A stretch of DNA of 64,000 nucleotides, taken from positions 29,933,205 through 29,997,204 of the forward strand of contig OX393563.1 of NCBI GenBank assembly GCA_947652115.1. The letters run 5' to 3'. Of the stretch, positions 31,501 through 43,000 are shown piece by piece. Under the pieces are notes generated by a model. The model made no database searches, was not told where the DNA came from, and saw only the letters and a list, made by a program, of their open reading frames with translations. The position numbers and the translations under genes were made by a program. The number at the start of each line of letters is the position of its first letter. Position 1 is the first letter of the stretch. The DNA comes from Blastomussa wellsi (lineage: Eukaryota; Cnidaria; Anthozoa; Scleractinia; Plerogyridae).

Positions 31501-32655
31501 AGAAATTGTGTTTGTCTCTACATTTCTTACTATCTTCAAGATGTTTCTTTGTGGATCCTCAAGACAAGTGGAGTCATTTACTTCCGAAGAGCAACAGTCA
31601 CTGAAAACATGCTTGGTGTCACAATAGCTGAGTTTTTGGCCAAAAGCTTCCGCAGCTTTGGTATTTTATCCAATCAGGACTGTGAAGATCGATATTTAAA
31701 CGGCAGTGAACCGAAACCAAAATTTTGCCAGGAAGACATGCTCGCAGATTTGCGCCTTGTAGAGGATACTGGTGACAGCATTCCAGATCCTGAACCAAGT
31801 CTTCCTTTATTGTACAAAATGATCATCTCTCCTGTGGCAGATTTACTTGACGAGCCGGAAATCATCATTGTTCCTGATCGCTGTTTGAACCAGGTTCCAT
31901 TTGCAGCATTAACTGGTGAAGACGGGAAGTATTTATCAGAGACTTTCAGGATCCGCATCGTTCCTTCATTGTCGACTCTCAAATTCATCCAGGACAGCCC
32001 GGCAGACTATCACAGCCAGACTGGTGTACTGATAGTGGGTGATCCTGTGGTTGGCCGGGTCCTTTACAAGGGATGCGTTGAAAACCTTAAACCACTGCCT
32101 TGTGCAAGAAAAGAAGCAGAGATGATTGGACGACTGCTGGGCGTTGAGCCTTTGTTAGGAAAGTACGCAACAAAGAAGGCTGTACTTGAAGGGATAAATT
32201 CAGTGAGTCTGATTCACTTTGCTGCTCATGGTAATGCTGAAAGAGGAGAAATTGCTCTTGCGCCAGTATGCAGTGGTACTAGAATTCCAAAGGAAGAAGA
32301 CTACCTACTGACAATGTCTGACATTTCGCAAGTTCAACTGCGAGCTAAGCTGGTGGTACTTAGCTGTTGCCACAGTGGGTGTGGTCAGATTAGAGCCGAG
32401 GGAGTGATTGGAATCTCTCGAGCGTTCTTAGGATCCGGCGCACGTTCAGTGTTGGTGGCACTTTGGGCCATAGAAGACAGAGCAACAGAGCAGTGCATGA
32501 ACCGATTCTACGAGCATCTTGTTCGTGGGGAAAGTGCCAGCGAATCTCTTCATGAGACCATGAAGTGGATGAGGGAAAACGGCTTTACCAAGGTTTCCGA
32601 GTGGGCTCCGTTCATGCTGATTGGAGATAACGTGACATTTGACTTTGGAAAATAA
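28585..32655 (+). CDS. TPR-CHAT protein (TTC28-like), 1356 residues in one coding exon
   Basis: I chose the ATG at 28585 because it follows an apparent acceptor (TTGCTTTCAG at 28573) and is the first ATG in the frame. Residues 1-150 are divergent helical repeats. About 153-870 hold 18 TPR-type units of exactly 40 residues (GEYDKAKEYLEKALAI and GEAxxYGNLGxVFxSL). A helical linker follows, then a C-terminal CHAT domain at about 1035-1345. CHAT is a caspase-like fold; the His of HFAAHG (residue 1215) and Cys of LSCCHSG (residue 1262) fit the catalytic dyad. The downstream GSGARSVLVALWAIED and WAPFMLIGD strings are typical of the domain. TPRs would bind partners and CHAT might cut them. Metazoan relatives include TTC28, and the substrate is unknown. 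No signal peptide or membrane segment is seen. The stop at 32653 precedes a possible extra exon. Confidence 0.9.
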   Translation: MNDIEEVIQAIIIGAIVANFLVNTGRALKAIEICKECLIFLRNEVVRKEDEFVSVLTTDIYQTMFKTYCLICDYSNARIYGSELLAIYRERGEIAKEENIIMELASICEFQCKYAEAGHLYERAIDITKETGDRSVRAFACVKFGTVSHRLGEYVKAKEYFQKALAITIEIGDREGEATVYGNLGVVFLSLGEYDKAKEYLEKALPIRIETGHRAGEAADYGNLGLILKSLGEYNKAKEYLEKALAIRTEIGDKGGEAADYGNLGLVFESLGEYDRAKDYQEKALAIRIEIGDRTGQASAYANLGVVFQSLSDYHKAKEYLEKALAIRFETGNRVGEASDYGNLGTVFHSLGEYDRAKEYLEKALEIRIEIGDIVGEAADYGNLANVFQSLGEYVNARKYIEKALAIQIKTGDSRGEATAYSSLGVLFRSLGEYDKAKEYQKKALAIKMEIGDRAGEANCYGNLGIVFNYLGEYDKAKEILEKALAIRIEIGDREGEATVHGSLGNLFQSLGEYDKAKEYLEKALAIEIQIGSKIGEARNYANLGTVFISLGEYDKAKEYLEKALAIRIEIGDRAGEGTDYGNLGIVYQHLGEYDKAKEYLVKALAIRIEIGDRSGEASSYGNLGTVFKSLGEYDKAKKYFEKALAIRSEIGDREGEAVDNGNLGIVFKSLGEYDKAKEYLEKSLAIEIEIGDRAGEASCYGNLGTLFQSLGEHDKTKEYFEKALAIDIQIGAKSGEAADYGNLGTLFQSLGDYNKAKEYQEKALAIRIEIGDRAGEAAGYGNLGTLFHSLGDYNKTKEYQEKALAIRIEIGDREGEASCYANLGILSHSLGQHVKAEGYLKKALSISRDTGNVDTEVSCYNNLTLVKLSQGNLQEASHYLFLCCNKSEELRGFLRNNDEFKIAFSDVHDFPYRALSAFFCVYGNPNDALYVLELARARALADLMANQYSVEMQISANPQSWIGIENIMNKERNCVCLYISYYLQDVSLWILKTSGVIYFRRATVTENMLGVTIAEFLAKSFRSFGILSNQDCEDRYLNGSEPKPKFCQEDMLADLRLVEDTGDSIPDPEPSLPLLYKMIISPVADLLDEPEIIIVPDRCLNQVPFAALTGEDGKYLSETFRIRIVPSLSTLKFIQDSPADYHSQTGVLIVGDPVVGRVLYKGCVENLKPLPCARKEAEMIGRLLGVEPLLGKYATKKAVLEGINSVSLIHFAAHGNAERGEIALAPVCSGTRIPKEEDYLLTMSDISQVQLRAKLVVLSCCHSGCGQIRAEGVIGISRAFLGSGARSVLVALWAIEDRATEQCMNRFYEHLVRGESASESLHETMKWMRENGFTKVSEWAPFMLIGDNVTFDFGK
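29041..31200 (+). repeat. Eighteen tandem 120-bp units encoding TPRs
   Basis: The start of each unit (a GAATATGACAAAGCTAAAGA variant) falls exactly 120 nt after the previous one, from 29041 to 31081, with no indels. Internal units differ by only a few bases, and the last is diverged. Conservation extends to third codon positions, which suggests recent duplication or gene conversion as well as selection on the fold. Confidence 0.95.
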
Positions 32656-32656
32656 A
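32651..32656 (+). terminator. AATAAA overlapping the TPR-CHAT stop codon
   Basis: The stop codon TAA at 32653-32655 lies inside an AATAAA hexamer. Whether it acts as a poly(A) signal is unclear, as it would leave almost no 3' UTR. A later AATAAA is at about 33892. Confidence 0.25.
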
Positions 32657-32662
32657 AGTCAG

Positions 32663-34036
32663 GTTAGTTTACAGGGTGCAAAGTTTTTAGTGTTGCCAAT
32701 ATGAAAGACATGGATAGGGTACAATTGAATTTAACTGTTGCTTGTTTCCCAGTTAGCATCCCAGTAAATATTCCCATTCTCTAAACAGGCTTAGGCCTCT
32801 ACAAAAACCATTCAGTTTGTTTATATAGTCGGGCACTATCTCCTGATGCGTTGAATCTAGTTTCTGTTTTTTTTCTCCTAAGATAATCCTCTCCTTCTTT
32901 CTTATAACCTGCCTCCTGCCTCGTCCCCATGCGACGCATCTTGGTCGTACAGGGTACGCTTTGGGTTTTGGGATTGATGTTGCGCTGTTAGGGTGGCGTT
33001 GTGGGACTGATTCGAACGGGAACGCGGCTCTCTCCCTTCCTGTTTTCCCGCCTTGACCGGCCGGCGCCTGGGGACGATGCCTCAGTGTAATGTCTTCACT
33101 CGATAGTTATGTTTATGCTTTTACAATGCTGGCCGGAGGTCGAATCAAACAGGAAGATTAATTGCTTGGGATTGGAATACAGGCGAGTCTTACGGGGACC
33201 TGGCGACAAACTGGCCACTGCCTCAAGGCAGGATTATATTAAATTTTGGTCAAAAGAAATGAATTTTTTTGATTGGTCCAAAAACACGCTACAACTATCT
33301 GTTATCCCTTTCCCGGTGTTTTTTCATTTCTTCACTCAAAAAAAAAGTGAGGTATTCTCCAAAATGTTGTTTTCTTACTACGGGAACGGACATGATAAAA
33401 ATAGGTTTTGGTGTAGATTATTCCGCTGAAAATAAGTTCAAACCTCCCCTAAGAATTGGTTTAATTTAATAACCTGGTTCTTCTCTATTTTTAGTCTTTT
33501 ATAGATGAAGATCTATTATCAATGGACACTCCTGGCAGACATCAAAGAACCACTGAGCTGAGAACCCTCTCGCAAATGTAAAATTTTAAGGACTTTATTG
33601 AGTTTCTTTCGCGTCAATGTAAAAGAAAGGCATAGTATAGAGGTCGAGAAGCTCTCCCTCAATTTTCACCCATTCTTTGCAACGCAGAGTCAGTTAGCTT
33701 TCAGTTTACTTAGATTTCACGACAATGATCATAGACTTAACGTCGATATAGTCTGAAAACTAAGCCAAAGGCTTATAAAGGCTTATAAATGTGTATTGTT
33801 TGATCCCTAATACTAAGAAAACGGGAAAGTTAGAATTTTAAGAACAGTGAAGTAAAATTGTTCGTCAGCTATTAGATAAAATTAAATACATAATAAACAT
33901 GCAATCCATTCTAAGGAAGATAATAACCAGTTCACTGCATGTGTGGTTAAATTAATTGTAATCAGCCAGATGTAATTACAGGTGTTTTCTAATAAAAGTG
34001 TTTTCGTTTTCGTGGAAGGTTTTTTTAATTTAATGT
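32663..34036. other. Intergenic region between convergent TPR-CHAT and NOL6 genes
   Basis: Apart from the possible exon at 33505-33581 and an AATAAA near 33892 that could serve the + strand gene, I see only AT-rich sequence and short chance frames. Confidence 0.4.
33505..33581 (+). CDS. Possible 3' exon of the TPR-CHAT gene (24 codons plus stop)
   Basis: The segment follows a T-rich tract and TTTATAG and reads DEDLLSMDTPGRHQRTTELR and on to QM, then TAA at 33579-33581. A donor, AAGTCAG|GTTAGT, lies at 32663, just after the TPR-CHAT stop. It is in phase 1 and this exon is entered in phase 1, so the frame would continue across the junction. The TAA at 32653 lies two codons before the junction. 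The exon may therefore be 3' UTR, reached by stop readthrough, or a remnant of an ancestral C-terminus. It could also be chance. Confidence 0.35.
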
Positions 34037-37000
34037 TTACATCGCATTCAACACTTCGATCCTCTTCACCAGTCCCTCTCCGATTGTTTGAAAGTCAGAC
34101 AAGATGGCGGATATGTTCGGAATGACCCAGTTCTGCACCTGTGTGGGCGAAAACAAAGAGCAAAATTGCAAAACAATTTATGGCCACCACAAAAATAGTT
34201 ACTTCACTATAAACTTTGATACACATAGAATAATACATGGGTGTACAGAGATATGAAATTTCTCTTCGAGTGTTCGACTCGATATCTCACCAGTGAGCAC
34301 AGCAAACGAGTGAGACGATATCGAATTGAACACGAGAAGCGAAAGTTAGTATCTGCAAGCAACCATGTATAAACATGTTTTGACGAAGTTTTTTGCCAAT
34401 TTCCGAAGATTCGAAGAATGTTGTCCGAAGGTCAAGGTTTGCCGAAGACTTCCGAGGTAGAACCGAAGATGTTTCGACTGTACACCAATAAATTGAAGTA
34501 CAGTAGGGTCAAACATGTTATCAAAAGTGAAGTCATTGTTATCATCATGCGTAAAATTATCGTAATTTTACACGCGTGTCCAATTACCGTTTTTCTTAGG
34601 GGCGAAAATCCTTATAATATATAGCACTGCAGTTTATAAAATGAAAAGGCGTAGCTTAGTAACCAACCTTTTCACTCGTTTGAGGAGGACTGGTAAAGGG
34701 CATCTTGTACTGTGCATTAAGCACCTGATAAAAACAAACAATTACAAATTAGACTCTGAAAAGAAAAGAACTAGAAATGAAAAGAGTACGCTAGCAATAA
34801 CAGTTTGTTCAGGAAATTGGTCTAACGAGTTCCGGGGTAGTCAACAGGCACCTTCAGATTAGGGCTGGAAAAAGAGATCGAGTAGGAGGATGAATTTCAA
34901 ATTTCAATCCAGTTCCGTTCCCAGCTGAGCCCTCAATCTCGTTCCCAGGGCTTTTTCCTTCAAGAAGAAGGAAAAAGCCCTGGGAACGAGGGTGCTGAGC
35001 CCTCACTCCTCCCTGTTGTCGAACAGTTAAAAAGAAGGCTTTCGGTCTGTGATTGATGATGTGAAATTTGATATTGAAATAATCGAAAGCGTAAGCAAGT
35101 AAGTTTGAAACTCGTAATTCGATCTGGAGGTCCCGGCTAACATTTGATTTCCATTGACTGCAGAATTTAGTTCTACAATGATGCGCATCCCGCAGCATAA
35201 CTGCAACTTAACAAATTTGGAATTAGTGTTTGGTAGCCTTGCGTCACCTCTGTTTTGATCGATTATAGTCATAGACGTTTGGGCAGGGAGGGGAGGGTAG
35301 GGACTTAACATGGAGCATATTTAATATACAGCCGGCCCTTGTTGCCATGCCAACACGTCACTGCAGTTTGACTGACCAAGACAAATAGAACCCAACTGTA
35401 AGGTGTCGAAAGGAAATCAAGACAAGAACGGTCAGTTGACCTTCGATTGGCGTGCGTTGTTAAATGTTTTATGACAGGGCATAGAGGATCTAGAAATTGA
35501 TCACTGCTAAGAATGCAAGATATTAAAGGGATAAAATGAAATGTTGCTTGTACTTTAAACTGAGTCGGCGCAAAACTTTGAGGCTTCCACACAACTCCAA
35601 TCAAGTCTCCTCCATACACATCGTGAAAGAACAGTGCAATGTCAGAGAATGCTTCCTGCAAGAAAACGAAACAGAGTAAATTTAGTTTTTTTTATGTCTG
35701 ATTATAATTCGTAAAACTTTACTTCAAATGAAATTTGAAAAGCTATCAGTTACATCTATTACAAACTGCCAACAATAAAAAACTTCCACGATTTTGTTTG
35801 CTTTCAAGGTGACCCGAAGGAAACATAAATGAAAAAAAAAAACAAGAAAGGTTGCTAGTCAGCTTGAGGCATTTTAGTCTTGTTTTGCACTTTGTTATAC
35901 ATCAAAATAACAATACAATGGAAAAGTTTAGTTTCATTTTGAAATAATAAGTTACGCACGAAATGCCAAAAACAACGTAAACAAACTCTGTTTAATCTTT
36001 CCTCACCTTGAGTTCTTCAAGATACAACTGCGCAGGGTCAAAGTTTACGACCGGAAGTAAAACTGAGGGACGTGATAACGAGGCTTGTTCTGTCAGATGT
36101 TTCCCTGTATCAATGGACTGGGTTCCACGCGAGAGGAGGCGGCTGTGTAGATGGATGATAACGTCATAGTGATCCAGCGGCGGGCGGAAGATTTGCTGAG
36201 GGCAGATAAAGGAGTGAAAACGTATTAGAATGGGCAATATGCTGAGCCTGTCTAGGGTTGGGATGGCAACAGAGTAAGGGTCGGGTGAGTGGAGTATTCT
36301 GTCATGCACCTGTCACAGACAATTTGTGTCAAATCCATCATCTTCATCTAAAACAAGATATTTTAGGGTGCACTTAATTTCTGACGAACGAAATGCCTAA
36401 TAAGGATAACATACCTTGAAATCTGTTTGTTGCAGAGCGAAAGTTTCAAGTTGACGTTCCAAGACCGAGTGTGACTCCCTCGCCAGCAAGGAAAGTCTGT
36501 TGGAAATCTAAGGAAGGATACAGGCAACACGTAAGTCCTCTTCAAAATCATTGGCAACAAACGCTTGGTTTGCAATGTACGATATTAATTTTAGTAAACA
36601 ACTAAAAATACAATTTAGTCTGCCCTCTTTTACCTTTTTTATCTTGATCAACAATCAATTCTCTGGTGAACAGTGGCATTTGGTTGACACTAGCTCATTA
36701 TATTCAAAGAATGTGATTAAAGCCAAGCAACTCACCTGTTTGGAAGGTTTATCTTTGGTCCACAACGACGTAAACTTGTCTTTAGGAGTAGAGATAAATA
36801 CAGCTGGAAGCTGAGTTCTGTTGTTTGAGAACTTGGACGTGATTTCTTGGTAGTCTTCCGCTATGAGAACAAAACCAACAACAAAGACAAAAATAATCAC
36901 GCTTGTGGTTACCAGGCTCCTCACGTTAAAACGACAACATGCCAACACGTCAAAATCTACCCTCGTACAAATCGTCTTTATTTTCCTTGACCAGCGATCG

Positions 37001-40000
37001 GCAACCTAGCGAACCTGAAAAGATCCTATTTGAAGTCCAACAATACCGGACTTCCGGTGTAACAGGGCATGCCTAATTTTCAAAACCTTGACCCAACAAT
37101 TTTTTTTGTTTCTTCTGGCCATTTTATTGTCTTCAAAAGCAATCAAAATCGATCCTGGAACGGAACTTTCGAGAGTAACCCGTTCGGTCAAGCCTGTTCA
37201 GTAAGGAACGAAAACTCGAGATACGAGATTGGTCAAAATCTTTTGACATCATAGTGTTTTTAAGGTAAGTTTGTTTTAAAACAAACCACTATTCCTTGTT
37301 TGCTCACCTGAAATGCCGCCATTAAAGTTCAGAATAACAGGAGTTGTTTGCCAGTCGGTTGATGACAGAAGATGAAGAAATCGGAGAAATCCAAGGAGGG
37401 GAGACCTGTAAAAAGGAACGTCTTGGTTAAAAAGGTTGCAAACTAACATTCTTTGTGGTATGATAAATATTTGTTTCTCATAAAAAAGTGAAAACGTTCT
37501 TAATAAGAATCACCGCCACGAGACCCGCATAGAAACGGTACTCGATGCTATACGACGGCTTTCAACTACGTGGCCTAAAACCAAAACTGAAATACAATTA
37601 ATAATGTCCTTTGGTCATCAAAACTCGAGGCGAATACATGTAGCCGACACGAATGGAGGGAAACGTCCGCGCGCGAGCCACGAATTAGTTTCCGATAACC
37701 TGGAAAGCGTTGCAATGCAACAATCCAGCAAATGCAGATTTGTTTGACGCTCAAGTGAAAACCGTTTCATGTGAAACGTTACATTAAATTCTTTACCGAG
37801 GAGGAGTAAAAGGGGCTGGGGAGAGAAAGAGAGAAGCCACCAGTAACTCGATACACTCTTCAGTCACGTGATCAGACAACAGTTGAGCGGCCACCCAGCG
37901 TTTGGCCAAACGAACTGTTCCGCTAAACCCACTGAACTGCTGTTGAATGCTATAAAAAAATCACAGCCAAATATTTCATTAGTACACCAGCACTTTTGTC
38001 AGTTAAACTCATTTTGTCAACTCATTCTTTGAAAATGAACGCTACGTTTTGACCAACGTGAAAGACATACTTCAGTTTATTAATAAGAACCGTAATATTC
38101 GGACAGTACGTCCCCCCCTGTAAATTCTGTACGCTTCGTCGAAACTAGCTCCCTCCCCCCAATTACACACAAACTCATTCCAGTAATATGCCCTTCAAAA
38201 TATAACCCCTTCTAATTGTAGAGCTTAACGATATAATTTACACAGCATAGTGATAGTTTAACGACTGTGCAGTAACTGCAGAACTTGTTTTGTGGTTCAG
38301 TCATCTTTATGTTAATAAAGCATCAACAGCACGGTACCCTTTTATACACCAATGCAAGTAATTGTTTTTAGACGCAGCATCCCTTTCAAATGTAAACAAA
38401 AAATTTATGAAATGCACATTCTTTCCTAACGGTGGGTACCTACCCGTGAAGTGTGCTTGTTAAGAGTGGCAGATGCGTTATTTCCTGTTGTAGTTCTTTA
38501 GCTCTTTTCTCGCAATCTGTTTTGTGCTCTTGAGTAATTTCATTCTTTTGAAGTAAAACCATTTCCCGGTAGTGCATAATCTTGATTCTAAATGCAAGCC
38601 CATCCTACAGAAGAAAAACAAAAATGTTATGCGTGAAAACGTTTTCATAAGCCACTTCACGCTAAGGCAGCAAAAGTAAGTACCAGAAATGGACTGTTGC
38701 GGTCCAGGTGGAACCCACGTGTGAGCCCCACACAATAGCTATCTCTTCAGAATACCACGTGACCGAATGCCTTCTGTTGGCTTCCCAAACTTCCCAACCA
38801 ATCACGTTGCACAAAACTGCGCATGAGATCTCTCAGTCTTCAAGGCACAAGACGTTTTTGGTCTAAACGTGCGTGTTTATTGCACAAAAATGGCACCGGA
38901 GAAACCCAAAACCTTTTATCGTTTGCAAAACAGGCCTCTGTCAAAAGCACATTGTTTTTGTTGAAAAGGACAGCGTTGTCCACTCTTCAAGCAACCAGAA
39001 CACTGATTTAGTTTTATACAAACCTTAAGAACATCTACATGTTGAGGCGAAGCAGCCGTTACAAGTGAACACTCGCTTTTCAGTAACTTAGCAAGCCTGA
39101 TGTGAAATGCAGCTTTGATATGCTGAATAGCGGTTAGCTCGTCAGGCCATTTGCCACTTGTCTCAAACTGCAAAACAACTACGACAGAGTAACAATCTTA
39201 GCCTTTTTTGCTTCAACAAAAATGACGATTACCACTTTGAGAACACATACCAATATAATGTTGATTGATTTAGAACAGGGTTTATTTGCCCTCAACTACA
39301 ATGTACAATGTATCCAGGTTCAAGTACTTTTCAATCAATATAAGAGCTGCAAAAACGGCGAAAACGTGTTGCGACGCGACGAAGTTTGCTTTTCTCGCTT
39401 GATTCGTCAACGGGTTTTTCTCCTCAGTAGAAGAAACGGTCTTACTATCACAAGCTGAACATCAGGTGCCGTGATTTAAAAGTTAATGTAAGAAAAACAA
39501 TTTATGAATATAACAAGTTCACCTTCCATCGCTGGACACCAACTTGTCTTTCTTCTTTCCGAAGGGAGAAGCACATTGTCAGCTAACTTTTCGTTGCCAA
39601 TTTGCGGCTTTACTTGGCTATTTTTGAAACAAGGGCTTGGTGGAAAAACCTAAAAGTGGAAGAACAGTTGTTCGCAATAATGTGACTACGCAGTGTACAC
39701 CTACACATTTTTCACCGCTTTACAAATAAACACTGCAAAATTTTCGTATTCCTAAAAATTAACCCTTCCCAATATTAGACGGAAAAAAATCTTTCCAGTA
39801 GAAAGCCCTCTAGGATATAATCCCCTGGCCCGATTAAAATTAGTTTAGCTATTTAAGAACAGTATTTTTTCCGATTATAAAGAAATTTAAATTTAGATGT
39901 GTTTCTCAAGTCGTGCACTCCAGAGAAATATGTCAAAATTCAGGTATAAGCCCCTGCTGTTGGTGTTATCTCATTACAATATTCTGGAGACTTTTGATGT

Positions 40001-43000
40001 TCATCTGCTGTTCGAGTTTCAAGGTGATGTTACACGGGACGAAGGATTTTTAATGGCAATTTTTAATCCATGTTACACGTTACAACCTTTAATGCAACAT
40101 TTTTGCAACGACGTGCGGCAACGGTATGATTTTTAACGCAAACTCATTTCCAGCATGTGTATTAGCAGGTTTTTGAATCGCTAACAAATTGCTGCAACAT
40201 GTTGACCCAACAAAATCTTGCGCTAAAAATCGTTCAGTGTGACATGTTACACAACGTTGACTCTTGCGCTAAAAATCGCCGTTAAAAATCGTCTCGTGTA
40301 ACATGAGCCTCACATCGCTGTTTAGCCATGGGAGTGTTTTATTATACAGTATTCGTATGCACACCCAAAATGTTTCATTTGCTTCCCAACATAAGCCGGA
40401 GCAATTTTGAAACACAGTCTCCTTGCCGGTAAAACAAGCCATTTGAACAAAAATAAAATTATCAGAATTATACGATAGAAGAATGTCAATTTCTTACATC
40501 TTTCTCTTCTACCTACCTCTGCTCCCCTGAAAACTGGGCTAATCCCCTGAAGTAAGTTGACATTGAGCGGCAAGTCCAGAGCACGGATCTGTTTACACAG
40601 ATCATTGTAAACTTGGATCACGTGCTGAGCTTTCTCATCGCCTGTTCCACTGTCACGTGATGCTGCTTGAGTCTGCAGTACACAGTCCAGCTGATTTGCA
40701 ACATAGGTAAACGATGCCAGTTCAACACCACCATGTCTGGGAAAGGAAAACAATGAGGACACATTATTTCTGTCCTAGAGGGAGGGGATGATCGACTCAT
40801 AGTTTAGCATAATGGGTTAGTGTACATCTTAGTAAAAAGGATTATACCGGGAGGGGGGTACTTCCCTATAAAAATGACGGGGGTACTCGTCGTACCTTTT
40901 AGGGGGTAAAATTGATGGATTGGTACCGCTTAGGGTACTTTAAGCTAAAATTTACCACCGCTTGAGCCAAGAAATGACAGGAACTGTGTGCGACTCCAAC
41001 GCTTCTTACAAAAAATTATAAATAGAAGGTGAACCGTCTTAACTGATATTGAAACTTGTCAATGTTGGTTAAGTTGGTGTTTTACAATTGCTTCTCCAGC
41101 AGAAGCGGTGGTACCTTTTAGGGTTGAAAATTTTGGGGGCCACACCCACCAATCGAGATTCTGGTACCTTTTAAGGGTACTTTTCAAAATTCCCCAAGAG
41201 CACCCCGTCATTTTAATAGGGGGGCCATCCTCGGGGAATATACATGCAATTCACCTTTGAACAAGATACTTGATAATTCTTTCACAGATCGTTCTTTTCT
41301 CTGCTATGCTGTTACAAGGCCACAATACGGCCTCCAGAATGGAGCCATCTTTAAATCTGCGTAACTCGGATTTCTCACCCCAAAATGCACGGAAAGACGC
41401 TGCCTGGGAAAAAGAAACGTACAATGAAATTACGTCACATACAGTTTGACAAAGATTTTGCAAACGAATTCAACGTATGTACTTGTATGTTTTCCCTGTA
41501 TTTTACCAAGAAAGTTTACTTTCTGTTGAAACCATAAAAATGCCGTTTAAGGGCCCTTGGCTAACGCAACATTCTTAGGGTCTTAAGGTGAGCGAAAAAC
41601 TGGGGGAGCTCATCTCTGGGGTTTTTGAAGTCCTTTCTTGTCAGATTAACAATAACTAATAGACTCTAACTGATTAATGATTGAAGGTATGATATTACGA
41701 TTTAAAGTAAAACGTTCTGTGAAGATGTGAAGACAATGGACTCGCATGTTGTAAAGTTGCCGCTTACCTCGGTACTGTCGGCTGGGGGACCTGTGTCAAG
41801 CACAACGTCTGAATGATCAGAATTTAACAGCAAGCCCAGTGTTACAACAGTCTGACTTCTGGAGGGTGGGGGTTTGTTCACAGGCCACTATGTCAATAAC
41901 AAAACAAAGGGCTTGGTTTTTTACACAAAGATAATAGATTATTTTTCTCTTAGCTTGAGAGCATTATTATGTAAAGCTAGCATTAGAAGCCCTTGTAAGG
42001 CCCTCTCCCCCTCTCCTCAGCACCCCCCCCCCCCCAACTAAGTCACATTACACTTTTGAATGTTATTTATCCACCACATCTACTTTTCATGGTTCTTATA
42101 TAAATTGTGCTTCCCTTGAAATCAGGCTATGTAGGTTCTTAAGATGGCTTCTTAATTTTTGGTAAGAAAAAAGTACTTGTATTGGTGGGTGTGGCCTTTT
42201 ATATTAAATTATTCACACATTTTCATGATAGTTACATGGAATATAGTACATTAAAGGTGCATTTAAATCATGGAGAGTACTGTATTGTATTATTTACAAG
42301 AAAATAAAACAGATGACGTTATATTACTTTGGAAATAAGAACCTACTTTGAGATTTCAGCCTGAAATGGTCCTTATGCAGGGCTGTCATTAAGTTTTCTG
42401 GCAGCCATAACATTGAAGTTATCACCTGTAGCAGATAAATACTTAGGCAAAGTGCCACATAGCAACAATTGACATTCTCACCTCTAACATCAAGTGAGCT
42501 CAGATGTAACAGATGTTTCAGGCTATGGCACTTAATGACAGCACTGCTTTTGTGAAGGGTGCTTAAAATGAAAATTTCAGCCTGACAGGTTCTTAAATTT
42601 TAGGTTCTTATATATAGGGCTTTACTGTATTTATTTTTTATAAGTACTAATCACATTCTTGCATACTCCCAGTTTAGTTGGAGCAAGTTACTAGATAAGT
42701 CACCTGACATGGAGCCTGGGGTCTAAAGCACAGCATCTGAACTCTCTTTCCCAGGCCTCTACTGACAAGGTGAAACAGCCAATCAGTAACAACTGGGGTC
42801 CAGTCTCCAGGATGATCTATAAGGTGATTGAGTAGGTCGTTCATCTTGCAGATTACTTCTAAAGAACTAATATTTTGAATTCTGCAAGGAGACAGCACAG
42901 TAGAATTGAATCTTAAACAAATTTATTTGGGTGAAGTATACAAATAAATGTGAGCGTGTTGTAGTACGTCCTGTAATCGACCACAAAATTTTTTCATCAC

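Noticed and set aside
34100..34130. CAAGATGGCGG as a promoter element
   Set aside because: It lies inside the last NOL6 coding exon on the opposite strand, so the match is probably chance.
38923..39023. Extension of NOL6 exon 39024-39178 past its donor
   Set aside because: The frame continues briefly, but the conserved sequence resumes exactly at exon 38444-38604 with matching phase.
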